A stretch of DNA of 64,000 bases from Gorsachius magnificus (taxonomy: Eukaryota; Chordata; Aves; Pelecaniformes; Ardeidae): positions 82,976,765 to 83,040,764 of the forward strand of contig CM067081.1 of the NCBI GenBank assembly GCA_034008185.1. The letters run 5' to 3'. Below, in pieces: positions 12,350 to 24,581 of the stretch. The notes under the pieces were generated by a model. The model ran no database searches. It was not told the DNA's origin and saw only the letters and a program-made list of their open reading frames with translations. Both the position numbers and the translations under genes were made by a program. Each line of letters opens with the position of its first letter. The first letter of the stretch is position 1.

Positions 12350-15300
12350 AATTTAGCTCATGGCATGAAGGCAGGAAACTAGCAGCTGCATGGTAGGAAA
12401 TAGCATGAGCACTGGGCAGCAGAAGCCATATACAATTTCTATCCTATGGTCATCACGGCATGAACTCTTTCCCTGCCCTGTCCCCAGGTGTGTTCCTAGA
12501 TGAGAGCTATCGTATCAGACCAGTGCTGCGGTGCTTCTTGTAACATGTTGCTTGGCTATGGCTTGCAGTCATTCCTTTTCTCCAAGAAGGGAGACGAATA
12601 TGGGCAATGTGGCGACTCCTCTGGTGTTATTTCCACCAGGCAGGCAATACCCAGTCACATAACATCAGTTGCGTTGATATGTTGTTATGTGTGACTGTAC
12701 CCTCCTGCAGTGACTACGGCTACACCAGTCTCAAAGACAACTGGGCAGTTCTTTGACTTTCAGCATTTAAAAGCTTGAGAAAGTGTTAAGGCAAACAAAT
12801 ACGTTACTTGCATTTCAACATTCTTACCTGATGCATTAGCATCATTTTTCATCTGTGCAGTCCCATGATGACCACCACTTTGCTGCCAGTGGCAGGGACA
12901 TCCTTCTGACTCTGATGTTTGGAACGGAGAAGATTCACAAAAGACCTCACACCTCAGGGAGCTAATGGCACCCTCTCCTGCCTAAGGCTGCAAACCCAAG
13001 TCTGTACCCATATCAGCCAGTGTCCTTGACCTGTATTCCTTCTGCAGAGATCCTTGCCCTGAGATGCTGTGAGCTGGTGGAGTCAGTTATGATTTCTTCT
13101 TAATTTAAGAGATATTTGGCTGGAGTTGAGTCTATCTACCTCACAACCTCTCAAAGCTTCTTCCAGCCTTATTTTCCAGTTATGCAGTATAGAATATAAA
13201 CCAAAAATACTAGCTCAGCCAGGTTAATGTTTAATGGTTCACATGAGGGAAGGCCATGAAATGCTGGAGTCAGAGGCCATGAAGAGGGAACTTTGGATGC
13301 ACTTGGAGGACAATGCATATAACCTGTCATAAATGCAGGAAGTCTTTACTGACTCAAGAAGCATTCAGACACCTGGTGAACTACATGTGATACCGGGAAT
13401 ATTGCTATTTGCACTGGAAACTGAAATTCTATGCTTTTCAAGCTGGCGTATGTAATTTATTGCGCAACAAGACAATGAGAATCAAGTTCAAAACCCTTGA
13501 CCTGGAAGTCTAATAAAACACAAGAACAGATACAGTGTCAGACAGTATAAAAAACGATAAAAAAGATAATCACGGAAGGGGCATGGCTTCATAGAGGTAT
13601 GAGTCACGGATAATTTAAGGGACACTGGAGTGGTTTCTGCCAGTTCCATCAGGCACCTCAGTAAGCAGCACCTTAAACCCTGCCACCACTTCTGGCCAAC
13701 TGGTTCAAGAGTTCTTCTGCTGGATGGTAGACAAGCAGACGAGGAAGAAACCCAGCCCATTGGGCTATATTTAGCGATATGAGTCTGGCTGTGCTTCTCT
13801 GGAAGCACCTATTTCACCTTGTTCACTATGAGGGGGTAGAAAGGTGGTTTTGGCCCGTGGCCACGCCGTGAGGGTGGTGACATCTGACTGGGCAAACAGC
13901 TGGGCGAGTATGGCAGTGTTCACTGGCGCTGCTTTCAAGATGACTCAGAGGCTACGGGGTAGGTGCACAGTGAATGTCGCAGCTTCCTCCCAGCAGGGCT
14001 TTTCTCGCATGGCTCCCCCATGTTGTTTTGGTCCCCGAGCCCATGGGCGTAGGCTCGGGCTGTGGAGGTGGGGTAGCTGTCGCGGTGCTGTCCCTGGGCA
14101 GGGCGCTGCCACCAAGTCACCACCTGCCATGCAGAGCGACTGTGGATCCACCAGGCAATAAACTGAGTAATATTTGTTACAATAAACTGAAGGCAAAACC
14201 CAATACAAATAACACATGGCTGTACCTGGTGCTCCCAGACCTCCTTACTCTTTAATTCCGGTAGAAAACCTCCATGGGTATGGTGGTCAGGACCACCGTA
14301 GGTGATGGTGGAACTGGGTGGTGCCACCACTGGCACTGCAAAGTCTTTGCTTTCAACCTTTTGTCCCTGAAAATGCTGCTGCTGCTCATCTTTTAGGTGC
14401 TTGTGAGACGCAAACAAAGGTTGATGGTTAACCTCAGCTGTCTTGTGCTCATGGCAGTAACCGCCGGTGACGTTTATCAAGGGTTTTGCTCTCAAGCCCA
14501 GGGAGCACTGAAGTGTGACAGGAAGTGAGGAGAAAATATGTGCAAAAACAGGAAAAGGAGAGGAAACTGGGCGTGAACTTAAGAGGCAGGGGCTGCACTG
14601 GATGAGGCTGAAGGCCAGGCTGAGCCTCAGGGTGGAAGAGGTGAGGTGGCACACGACCTCAGATGAGATGCAGAGGGTAAATACAGGCAACAGTCAGGCT
14701 GCCCTGTCCCTTCCATTGGCAATGCACTTCTCCCTGGCATGAGGGTGCCACATAGGTTTGCGAGGAGATGGGGCTGGGAATCTTTATTTTCATCCTGCGG
14801 AAAAGTTTGAGGTTTCAGAGCAGGAAAGCAGCCAGCTGGAGGATGGAGGAGAGAGCCAGCTCCAAAGTGGCGACTAGAAACTCCTAGCTGGGGTATGGGA
14901 GTAACCCTTCCCTGTAGACTGGTACTTGGAAAAGATGTTTGGAGAATTCAACATTTTCTCGGGAAGAGGAGTTTGCTGGAAAATGTTGTCCTTGCATAGG
15001 ATCAGCGGTAGTCAGAGAAAGACCTTTCCTCTGCTACTTCTCATTGCAGGGGCTTGCAGAGGACAATCCTTACACTCACACCTTCTTCCCAGGGGCGCGT
15101 GTTTGGTCTCTAGCTGTGGCTTGGGCAGGACCCTGGGGCTCCGCACGGGAAGGCCGCGAGCAGCCGCAGAGCCAGGGAACCACCAACCTTGCCCCCGTGA
15201 ATCGGCTGCGGTCACGGGGCAATGATCCTCCTAAACCTGGCGTACAGGGTTGAATCACAGGGAATGGGATGAATCCCAGGGAAATCAATAAGCTCTAATT

Positions 15301-16954
15301 TCCTGGAAGCCACTCATGTAAAAAGTAAGGCAGACGACGCTAAAAGCTTTTCAGCGCAGAGAATGATGAATGCAACCCGTTGTTGCTGCTGCTGCCGTTA
15401 CCATTATTACTATTAATAAAGAATCGCTCTTTCTTCCCGATAATTGCCTTTGAAATGTTTCCCTGGTAGAAGCTGGATCAAGTGCTTTCCCAGAGAGGGG
15501 GATTTTTCTGCCCCCCATGAGCTCTGGCATGTTAGGGCATGGAGCCGCTGCCCTGCCGACTGGCAGCCGAGGGGGAATGGCTCTCCTCCAGGCATCCTGC
15601 TCCAGGGATCCCGCCTGCGTCACCGCACAAGAGTGTAACCAGTCCTATAGATGAGGATTTATTTAGTCCAGGATTTTGAAATGAGTAACACAGCCTCCCA
15701 AGCCTCAGTCCTGTGGGAGGAAAAAAACCAAAGTGCCCCAGCGCATGTGGGGCTGTCCTTGGGAAAGGGATGGATTTCCTCTTGCTGCAGGCTTCCTGCT
15801 GCAGTTGTAGGGTTGTGCAAAGGGAGGCACCGCATGGCCCGGCATGAGGCAGCAGAACAAAACTGCCATGTGTCTCGGGGACGCGTAGCTGCAGGTTGCT
15901 ATCTGGCCGTTCTCGCCTCCTGCTTGTCTTTCAGCTAGGAGAAGGTGCGTTGGAAGCAAACCCACTAATTTCCCACAAATGCAGTCCTGCTGGCATCACG
16001 CTTTGCCGGAGGCATTGCTCGGGGGCAGGAGGTGTGCGTGGGTGACAGGAGGTGCACAGGCACCCAGCTGGGACAAGAGGGACAACCCCGCCTGAGCAGC
16101 CTGCGGGATGTGCCCTGGCAGCCCCGCTTGGCACCCTTCAGCCTTACCTAGATCCCTACAAGTCAGTCTGAGGCCTGCTCTTGCTTACGCTGCTCATTCG
16201 TGGTGCCCTCAAAGCCCAGAGCACCGGGGTTTCAGCTCTGATCGCACTCGCTGAGCCTTTGCCTGAGCCCTTTCTCACCAGAGAGCCTGAAGACGGACAC
16301 AGCGGAGGGGGTCACACCAGCCTCCCGTGCCAAACAGACAGTCAGCAGCAAGTGATGGGATTCGGCCCCTGGGGTGTTCATATGCATCTGTGGGTGCTGC
16401 TTACACCAAGAAAGACACTAATAGTCACTCTGCTCCCAAGGTGTGAGACTAATTTGAATTCTTTGAGACATTGACCTTTTATGAGACAGAAAAAAAAAAA
16501 AAGTCACAAGTAACAGCTTTGATAGAGTTTAAAGCTGATGTCCAGCTAGCAGTACACATCCCAGCAGAGCTTACTTGAAAAGGGAAAATGACTGCATTTT
16601 AACTTCATTTTCATGTAGAGTGCTAAAACTACAGGTTTTTTACAGCAGTCCTTCACTCAGTGTTTACTGCTTTCATGCTCAGTGCTTAATTTCTTCCATA
16701 TCCTAGTTGGTTTTGTATCACTTGCAGCATAACCTCACTTAGGCAGGGATACATGAGGTGCTTTGGTCCTTCCACCACTTTCCTAAGTACCCTCAGAGCT
16801 TTTCCTGAAGCTTGCACTGCATTTTAGCCAGTTTCAGCTCAACTGCAGAATCCGACTTTGTCAAATAAAACTGTTGAGACAAGTCTGAGACGGCTCAGCC
16901 TTTTGTTTTCAGACAATACAGCGTGGAAGTATATGCACCTTCCTTTAACCACCA

Positions 16955-16983
16955 CCCCCCCCCAAAAAAAAAAAAAAAAAAAA
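16955..16983. repeat. C9-A20 homopolymer junction
   Basis: Nine C bases (16955-16963) run directly into twenty A bases (16964-16983). It could be the tail of an old retroposed sequence, but nothing upstream is recognisable as a parent transcript. Confidence 0.85.
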
Positions 16984-17227
16984 GGAGCAGGAAGGCAAAA
17001 GAGATGTTTAAAATATTTTCCCAAACTGCACAATGATGAGCGCTTCCGGGTTCAGTGCAATCTCTTTCTCTGGCCAAACATGGTAAGGAAGTGACTCTGT
17101 TCCCCACAGCGCACGCTTGCAAATAGCTCCTTTCAGCAGCTGGAGGAAGCGAGAGACGCCTGCCCGTCTTTGCTGCCGCTAGCCTGAGCTCAGAGAAAGG
17201 CAGCAATCCGCAGGGGCGCCGTACTTG

Positions 17228-17362
17228 TACCAAATAAAGGAGGAAGCGATTAAAATTGACTCGTTCCAAAGATATGTCCAAATCACTGAATTGTCCCTCA
17301 TTTACCCTGAATGTGAAAATAAAAATGCGGTCAAGGTTAGAATTGCCATAAAAAAGTGCCCG
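17228..17362. other. AT-rich island inside a GC-rich patch; candidate conserved non-coding element
   Basis: About 135 bases, from the 'aataaaggaggaagcgatta' stretch to 'aaaaaagtgcc', have a sharply lower GC content than the sequence on either side. They have the texture of vertebrate conserved elements: TTAAAATTGA, ATTTACCC and GCCATAAAA words with no simple repeat. Frames are open on both strands, but the translations resemble no protein I know. Whether it is an enhancer, an untranslated exon or chance cannot be settled from one sequence. Confidence 0.25.
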
Positions 17363-17691
17363 GAGCAAGAAAAGGGGCCTTGCCAGCCCATCCGAACCCA
17401 GAGTGGGGGTCTGAACGCCTGGGGCTGGTGGCAGCCCCTCGCCATCTCCTAGGCTTGCCTTCCACCAGTCTTATCTTGCAGGTCCAGCATTGCAGGAACA
17501 GGGCACGTAAAATTTCCATGGCGCCACATCCATCCCTGTTTCTCATCTGGGGCTCAGCAGTGGCTCTGACCCTTTGCGCTAAGGCCGCACAGTCTACCCC
17601 AAAACAGCATTTCACCAGGGGGGCTGAATCAGAGCACCCTATCACTCCCACATGTGCCGGGGTGTTTCGCTGGGAGGTCGGGGAGCAGTGT

Positions 17692-17720
17692 GGGGAGGAG
17701 GAAGAGGAGGAGGAGGGTGG
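17692..17720. repeat. (GGA)n purine-rich low-complexity tract
   Basis: Imperfect GGA/GAA triplets in a GC-rich patch. They create an accidental poly-Glu stretch in one chance reading frame. Confidence 0.75.
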
Positions 17721-18053
17721 CTCATTGCTGTGGCTTCTCCCCTCCTCCTGCCTGCGGCTCCTGCTGCCCCACCGCTGTGTCCCCAGCAGTGCAGGCAGTG
17801 GGGTGCTGCCTGCAGCCCCCGTCCCCGCGCTTGGCCCCCGGCCTCTGAATTTGGCCACCAGAATTGCTAACTTTGACAGTGTCACTCTGTGAGCTGGATC
17901 CTCCCCACGTTGTGAAATAAATGAATGGTGTATGTATTTATGGCACGGTGTGAAAAGGCTTGCATTCAGCCATTTTCACTCCGCTGCTCGATTTCTGGTG
18001 AAAGCTGCCCTGAGGGCTTTGGAGCCGCAGCAGTTCACAAGCAGAGTGCAGAG

Positions 18054-18170
18054 GATCATAGAATCATAGAATCATTTAGGTTGGAAAGGACCTTTAAGAT
18101 CACCAAGTCCAACCATTAACCTAACCCTGCCATCCCACCACTAAACCCTGTCCGTAAGCACCTCGTCTGC
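18054..18170 (-). mobile_element. Short CR1 LINE 3'-end fragment
   Basis: On the plus strand this reads as the reverse complement of a CR1 tail: two 'atcatagaa' units, then 'ggttggaaaggacctttaag', 'atcaccaagtccaacc' and 'cccaccactaaaccctgtcc'. The insertion is therefore on the minus strand and severely 5'-truncated, leaving essentially only the 3' untranslated region. It resembles the tail of the longer copy at 23.1 kb, so it probably belongs to the same or a sister subfamily. No coding part remains. Confidence 0.92.
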
Positions 18171-19989
18171 CTGTTGGATCGGCCAGGGTCTTTGCGCGGC
18201 TGCAAGCTCACCCAGGGACCCAGCAAGGCGGTGCTGAGCTGGAAAAGGCGACCAGGGAGTCCTACACCTAGGAGTGACCCGTGTTAAAACCTCGACTCAT
18301 TTAAATAAGCACCAGCAGCCTCTGAAGGGGGGAAGGCATAAAACTTCAGCTTCTGGGGCAGAAGGTTTCCTTGGCCGTACGCGTGTTGAGTTAAAGCCCT
18401 CTCTGCATCAAGTCATCGAGGGCATGATCTTTCACCAGTAACAGAGGAGAGGTCTGTAAAGGCAGGGGAGGATACAAAATATTAGGAGCGGTAGAGTTTG
18501 TTTCGCTCGACAAAGCACTGCCTGAAGCAGTGCAGTGTGCAAATAATAAAGAACTAAAAGAGAAAAAGGCTGGTGGGGGAAACCTGCGACCGCTTGACAG
18601 GAGGAAGGCTGAGGTCCGCTGATTCGGACCCTGTATTTCAGCCAGGCTCCGCTCGGAGCCATCTCGCCTGTCAGGAAAAAGCACCAAGCAATGTTTCTGA
18701 AAGATAGGGAGAGATAGCCTAAGGGACAACGGAAGAAATGCCCACCAAAGTCAGCTCCCTATTACTATCCCCTATTCAGAGCTGCCAAACTTCGTACGCA
18801 ACTATGAATCTATTGCTTTCCAACCATAAACCCGCCTTTTTTGTGTTTTAATAGGAAATGATCTGAGAATTTCACTGAATGGTATTTTTAGATAATTTAA
18901 GAAAAGACTGTTGATTGTAGACCCTCACAAGTGGTTTAGTAAATAAATATAAGACTGAACAAAAGGATGACTTGATGTTTTCAGTGGCAATTTGGCGGCA
19001 ATTTTCGCAGATACAATAGTGCTTGCATGCAAAATGTATTTCTTTTCATATCATGGCTGGCACGAATCAGATATCCTAGTGACTGTTTTTTTGCTGCAAA
19101 TTCATCTCAGAAAAATTGCGTTTTGAGTATTAATAATGCAGTATCGGAAGAACTCATTGACTAATGCTCTTTGCTCCCATTAATAACAGCTTCTGGAGGT
19201 AGTTCTTCATAACTGAATAATGTATTGATTCCTCTACCAGATTCCTGCCCCAAGTTTTTTAAAGGTAATTTATGACTGTAATATCCTGTGAAGATTAGCT
19301 GTTTCAAAATTCTTACACTTAGAGTTTACAAACCCAATTTATTTCCAAGTCTTACAAAGAGAGTGAGAAATAGGGGAGGATGGAAGAAGTTTTATTAAAT
19401 ATCTGCTATATGACAATTTCCAATGCGTTATTAAAGTACATGACTTTTAAGTCATAGTAGCTGCACAGTAGCAGAACAATTATTTTACCAGTTAAACTTT
19501 TTAAAGATATTTACTTCATTGAATACTTTTTCTCTAGTTTTTTATTCTCACTATTCACATATTATTTACTGTTGCCATTAATGCATTTGAGAATGCGTTG
19601 TTGCTATTATTCTTAATATTATTTATATTGAGTAGAGATAGCTTGGCTTCAGTCATTTTAGAGTGCACCAGAAAACAAGCAAAAATAACATTTGTATGTC
19701 ATAACTTCTCATTTCAGTCTTCTGACTTTTAATTTAAAAGAATTAAAACAATAAAGCTTCCTAGAGCAGCCTTGCCCTAGATTGCAAGAGGAGGTCTTGC
19801 CTTCATTATTACTTCTATCAAAAGCAAAAAACTGTGTTTTTAAACCCCGCAGAATATTTGTTTGCTGTGCTTTCTGTGAATAAGTTCACGGGCCTTGAGC
19901 ATTGCTGAAATTGTAATTGCATGCATTTACGTAATGAGGTGAGCAGGTTTCGCACAGGAATCAGAGTGGGGAGCAGGTGAGCGTGTCAC
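18171..19989. other. Non-coding, strongly AT-rich from 18.75 kb
   Basis: No gene recognised. From about 18750 to 19750 the sequence is low in GC, unique and rich in TTAATA and ATTTAT words. It holds no long frame and no transposon. It may contain conserved non-coding sequence, but no single motif stands out. Confidence 0.65.
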
Positions 19990-20800
19990 GGGGAGCCAGG
20001 ATGAGTGAGGTCATCAACAGCGTTCTTCAGGGACGTGTTTGGAAACCAGCGCAGTCCAATTCTTTCATTACTAGCCTTGGTACAAGAACTTGGTCTAAGC
20101 TGAAGACATTTGTCAGTAATATAAAGTGGCACAGGGTCGCTAATGCTGAAGAGGACGGGAGCATTGTTCAGGGAGGACTGGAGGACCCCTTGAATTAGAG
20201 CAACAGGAACAGGGTGAATTATAGAAGCACAAAGTGCAAAGTCATGGGCATGGACTCAACAAGAAGCAAGGACCCTGTGTCTGAGGCAGGAAGGAAGACA
20301 CAGGGAATGTGGATCGGTGGCTGAAGATCTGAGAACCACCAGTGTGATACTGCTGGGATTAACTCTCTAGGGACTGTGAGGAGCAGGACTGAACACCTGG
20401 TGTAGTCCCAGGTGCTCCTTTTCCACTCCTACATTGCTGTGCTTCTATCATGCATCAATCCAAGCATGTTCAGCAGAAAAAAGGAAGCTTTAATACAACT
20501 ATGCAAGGCATATGTGTGAATACCTGGAGAATATTAGAGTCACTCTATATTAAAAGAAAGAATTTAAAATGAAACAGGAGCTGAGAAAAGCTACTGAGGT
20601 GATATGGGAACTGAGAGTAACCAGTGGGATGAGATGACTAGATCTTGACTTATTTAACTTAGCAAAAAGAAAGCTGGGAAAGAATAGGATTACTTCTCCC
20701 AAATACATTACTCGGAGAGCGCATACTAAAGAGGAAGAAGCATGACTGAAATTAAAGGGTAAGGATAATGATACAGGCAGTCCTGGATTTAGAAACTAAA
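19990..20800 (+). mobile_element. Ancient, decayed CR1/L3-like LINE fragment
   Basis: Two blocks in the same orientation match the reverse-transcriptase region of an old CR1-type element. The first, about 19998-20260, translates to a frame with EVINSVLQG, then FVSNIKW, then VANAEEDGSIVQGGLED. These line up with the CR1 palm region (SGVPQGS, then FADDTKLGG, then the QRDLDRLE-like segment). The second block, about 20480-20800, contains a stretch like 'gaaacaggagctgagaaaag' and a 'ttatttaacttagcaaaaag' segment, corresponding to the [13 protein letters not shown] region. The catalytic Asp pair is lost (FVSN in place of FADD), there are many stops and indels, and no terminal tail is visible. Borders and the exact family are uncertain. 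Confidence 0.7.
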
Positions 20801-21771
20801 TTTGTGAAACATCACCTGCCAGCTTCCTCCTTAATGAGTAACCAGTTTGGGGAAGATGTGTGAGGGGATTTCTACCTTTGCCTTTAGCCTGACAGCCTGG
20901 CCACAGTTGGAGCATGAGGAGCTGGGTGGGCACTCCTGAGAGCTACTTTGGCACGCCTTGCTGATTTGCTCCAGGTTAAACTAATTACCTGAATTAGGGC
21001 CATCAACTGATTTTCCCCATGGGATTAGGAGGGACTCCTGGGAGAGGCAAAAAGCAAACTTTGCACAAATAGAGGGGAGAAATCTCTACTGGTGCTTTAT
21101 ACTCACAGCTAAGACAGGCACCCAGCATGGTAAAGCTTATGCTTGATTTCTCATTTTCTCTGTAAATCTGTAAGGACTGGCCCATGTATTTGAATTAAGA
21201 TGCTGAAAAGGCTTTTGTGGCTTGTGGGGAAGGCAATGACCCATGGATCAGGCTGGATTACACTTCTCCTGCCTGTTACCTGTGCCTGTGGGGTGGTGGT
21301 GGACCCAGCCCCAGACAGCACTGAGCTCTGGGTGCCTGGTCCTCTGGAAGAGTTACTGTGGTTGGGACAACTTGGGCTTGGGTTTTGTGGAGGCAGCAGC
21401 TGGGGAGCCTGCGCCTTGCCCCGGGGTGCTGTGGGTGAGGGTGCCCTGGGCTAGGTGCAGCCTCCGTGCTCCAGCCTGTCTGCTTGCCTGTAAGTCATTA
21501 AAACATTCAAACAGTCCCATAACAAATGATGACTTATACTTCCTAGCACTCTTGGGGGCTTCTCAAAGGTATCACACAAGAGGTGAACTGGTCCAGTCCT
21601 GCGTAGCTTATGAGGTAGGATGAGCTCATGGGTGGTGACTGCCAACTTACGTGCAATGAAGCACACTGGGAGGAAAAGCACTTGAGCTGTGAGCCCTTTT
21701 CAGGGCATCCACACTTCAGCCACAGACTGGAGAGAGAGGTTTGATAATCTGTATCAACGGGAAAGAAGTAC

Positions 21772-21796
21772 TTTTTTTTTTTTTTTTTTTTTTTTT
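21772..21796. repeat. Poly(T) tract, 25 bases
   Basis: The longest homopolymer in the window. On the minus strand it is a poly(A), but no polyadenylation hexamer precedes it and no retrocopy is recognisable beside it. Confidence 0.92.
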
Positions 21797-22139
21797 GCTG
21801 TAGGCACAAAGGAAGAGTGAGAGCCATTGCCAACTTGAAGAGCTAGTGATGAACTGCAAACCAGCGTACCTTAGGAGGTGAGACCTGAACCTTTGCTCTG
21901 GATCACCCTGTTAACCAGCTCATTCACCATGTTGCTTGCTCTTTCTTTGCCTCCCTCTTCTCTCAGGAGTTCAAAATCGGTTCAGTGTGTCTCTAGATGG
22001 GAGGTTTCATAAAGAAAAAAAAAAAAGACCTTAAAACATAGTTCATTCCTCAAGGAGGTGTGTCCTATCTTACAGGTGTCTAGCTGAATAGCTAGGTGGC
22101 TGAAAGATATTATTAGGAATAATTGCTGGTGATGAGCAA

Positions 22140-22500
22140 CTGCAGACTACCTTTTAAAATGTACCCTTGTAAGGAAGAAATATTGGCTACAAAAATATGG
22201 AAAAAATAATGCTTCATAGATATGTTTAATGAATTCACTCAGCACTACAGTACAGTACATCCCTATGTAATAAAAGTGGTATTTTGCAATAAAAATATAG
22301 TCTTTTCTGAACCTGCAAAATATTATGCTATATTGCAACAACCATTTACAATGAGCGTTGCACTGAATCCATGAGCATCATTTACATGCTAATATCAATG
22401 CAGCTTGGGCTTAATTCAGTCTATTTCAGCTTAGATTGAAAAGGTTATTTTTTCATCAGAACCACAAGCAGACAAACTCATAAGAATATTAAAGGATATT
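22140..22500. other. AT-rich unique stretch; weak conserved-element candidate
   Basis: Low-GC, non-repetitive sequence with several TAAT and ATTTGCAA-like words and a POU-octamer-like ATGCTAAT at 22386-22393. No coding potential is recognisable. Confidence 0.2.
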
Positions 22501-23106
22501 CATGAGTGCCAAGAGTGCCAAAGATAAATGCAGAAGAAAGGCTATTTTGGAGTGACTTGCTGAAAGCAGTGTCTGAATGTCTGCGGATAAGTGTATACAT
22601 CTTCCAAATGTGCAAATTGTGCCTGTTATTCTTTAAAGTTCTCCTATTTCAGATGCTTATATCTGCAAAAAAAAGAAATTAGTTTATCCACAAAGCTTAC
22701 TGTTTGGTTGAAATTTCACAGGCAAACACCTATCTCAAGAAAGATCCATTATATTTTAATCCAGCTGCGTTTTGTAGTGCTACTATTTGGTGTGAAGTTT
22801 GCTGCCCTTGTTTTACGTAGTGTATTCAAAGAAGCTGCACGTTAGCAAAGAACACTGCAAGAATCTCAATGACCTGATGTTTTTCAGCGCTGTACTTACA
22901 TTTAGTCACTGGACTCTTTGTGTCAGGTATTGTTCCTTCAAGCTTGCTGGGAGAGAGAAGTCTTTCTAACTTTCATAACTGTAGATACAAGCAGCGATAA
23001 CATGTAAAACTGGAGTCAAGACTGAGAGTCGGTATGAAAAAAAAAAAGTGGGTGCCTGTGCGCAGCACACTTATACTTCACACTGAGATTTTAATAAGAT
23101 GTTCTG

Positions 23107-23973
23107 AATCATTTAGAATCATAGAATCATAGAATCACCTCGGTTGGAAAAGACCTTTAAGATCATCGAGTCCAACCATTAACCTAGCACTGCGATCCCA
23201 CCACTAAACCATGTCCCTAAGCACCTCATCTATCCTTCTTTTAAAGACCTCCAGGGATGAGGACTCCACCACCTCCCTGGGCAGCCCATTCCAGAGCCTG
23301 ACAACCCTCTCGGTGAAGAAGTTTTTCCTAATGTCTAGCCTAAACCTGCCTTGGCGCAGCTTCAAGCCATTCCCCCTCGTCCTATCATCTGTTACCAGGG
23401 AGAAGAGGCCGACCCCCACCTCGCTACAGCCTCCTGTCAGGCAGTTGTAGAGGGCGATCGGGTCTCCCCTCAGCCTCCTCTTCTCCAGACTAAACAACCC
23501 CAGTTCCCTCAGCCGCTCCTCGTATGACTTGTGTTCCAGACCCCTCACCAGCTTGGTTGCTCTCCTCTGGACCTGTTCCAGCAAGGCAACATCTTTCTTG
23601 GAGTGAGGGGCCCAAAACTGAACACAGTATTCGAGGTGCGGCCTCACCAGCACCGAGTACAGGGGCACGATCACTTCCCTACTCCTGCTGGCCACACTAT
23701 TCCTGATACAGGCCAGGATGCCATTGGCCTTCTTGGCCACCTGGGCACACTGCTGGCTCATATTCAGCCGGCTGTCAATCAGCACCCCCAGGTCTTTTTC
23801 CACCAGGCAGCTTTCCAGCCACTCTTCCCCAAGCCTGTAGCGCTGCATGGGGTTGTTGTGACCCAAGTGCAGGACCCGGCACTTGGCCTTGTTGAACCTC
23901 ATACAATTGGCCTCGGCCCATCGATCCAGCCTGTCCAGGTCCCTCTGCAGAGCCCTCCTCCCCTCCAGCAGAT
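23107..23973 (-). mobile_element. 5'-truncated CR1 LINE, relatively young copy
   Basis: This is the longest recognisable transposon in the window. The plus strand begins with the reverse-complemented tail (repeated 'agaatcat' units, then 'ggttggaaaagacctttaag', 'atcatcgagtccaacc'). It continues through the 3' untranslated region into the antisense of the CR1 reverse-transcriptase C-terminus. The left end of the insertion is therefore the element's 3' end. It is truncated near the codon for the D of the DLLEG segment, just downstream of where the catalytic FADD motif would lie. The sequence beyond about 23975 no longer resembles CR1. The uninterrupted frame and nearly intact tail suggest a fairly recent insertion. 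No convincing target-site duplication was seen, which is usual for CR1. Confidence 0.97.
23204..23973 (-). pseudogene. CR1 ORF2 (reverse transcriptase) C-terminal fragment, open frame
   Basis: About 255 codons of CR1 ORF2 are preserved without stop or frameshift, ending in RDMV and a TAG stop. Recognisable family segments in order are [121 protein letters not shown] and NGLPREVVE. These lie downstream of the polymerase palm, in the thumb and C-terminal part of the protein. The endonuclease domain and the catalytic palm motif are missing because of 5' truncation, so no active enzyme can be made. The frame runs upstream to 24016 through a dozen codons of host flank. Any start Met there is accidental. 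Confidence 0.95.
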
Positions 23974-24548
23974 CATTTAGTGGTAGTATGGAGAATTTCT
24001 GACTGATAAATTCCAAGGGCCAAGTTTTGTAACAGGGTCTGGAGACTCTGAATGCCTAATTTGCAATATTTTCAAATAGCCTAATTTTCACTGCATTACC
24101 TGTCCTGTAAATCAGCATCCTCCTGGGCAGGGCGAACTAACCCAGTGCATTTTTTTCTGAAGAGGATGAAGGGGAGCTCACACGAACCCTCTTTCTAGGT
24201 ATGCTGTGGAACGCGGAGAGCGACCTTCGCTTTGGGGCAGGGACAGGCAGCCAAGGCAGTGCCATTTTCAAGCAGAACAGCTGTCTGCTAAAACGAACAT
24301 CTGTTCTTAGATTTCTGTATGTGTGTGAGTGCGTGTCTGCAACGTGTAACATAAAGGCTACAAAATCTGAGGCAATGGGCTACCTAAGGGGTATGCGATG
24401 TTGTGGGTTTGATTTTGTCAATCGAATCCCTGGGCCTTGGGCATTTTTATACTGGGTGTTGAAGAAAATGCAATTTACAATTTCCATTGCTACCTTCCTT
24501 TGCTGAGCGTTTCCTAGCAAACCAGCACCACTGCCTGTTTGCCCAGGA

Positions 24549-24581
24549 CGGCTGGAGGCTGGAAGAGGCTGGAGGAGGCTG
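24549..24581. repeat. Short GGCTGGA minisatellite-like array
   Basis: The motif GGCTGGA recurs three times, and a further GGCTGA ends the tract (about 12-base units such as 'gaggctggaaga'). Purine-rich and probably slippage-generated. Confidence 0.6.

Larger units (their letters stand above)
12350..18053. other. Non-coding, GC-rich in part, with long chance frames
   Basis: No gene recognised. Between 13.8 and 17.9 kb the sequence is GC-richer and several frames on both strands stay open together, for example 251 codons at 13935-14690 minus, and 178 and 182 codons facing each other at 17337-17892. This is what low stop-codon density produces. A small CpG-rich patch lies at about 15090-15225. 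It is shorter than a standard CpG island and has no promoter element I can point to. Confidence 0.65.
20801..23106. other. Non-coding unique sequence
   Basis: No gene recognised. A G-rich interval at about 21260-21460 gives short overlapping open frames of no recognisable identity. Poly(T) at 21772-21796 and the AT-rich stretch at 22140-22500 are listed separately. A short A run (about 22014-22026) also occurs. Confidence 0.65.

Noticed and set aside
12912..12945. Stretch resembling part of U6 snRNA ('ttggaacggagaagattcac')
   Set aside because: Only a short imperfect match; the 5' domain, the rest of the RNA and the terminal T run are all missing.
13935..14690. 251-codon open frame on the minus strand, the longest uninterrupted non-CR1 frame
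   Set aside because: GC-rich region with several other frames open on both strands, no recognisable domain, no plausible splice structure, low-complexity composition.
15090..15225. CpG island
   Set aside because: CpG-rich for only about 130 bases, below usual length criteria, and no transcript start is evident.
17337..17892. Facing 178- and 182-codon frames on opposite strands
   Set aside because: Both strands cannot plausibly code. The region is GC-rich with a GGA repeat giving an accidental poly-Glu stretch. No family resemblance.
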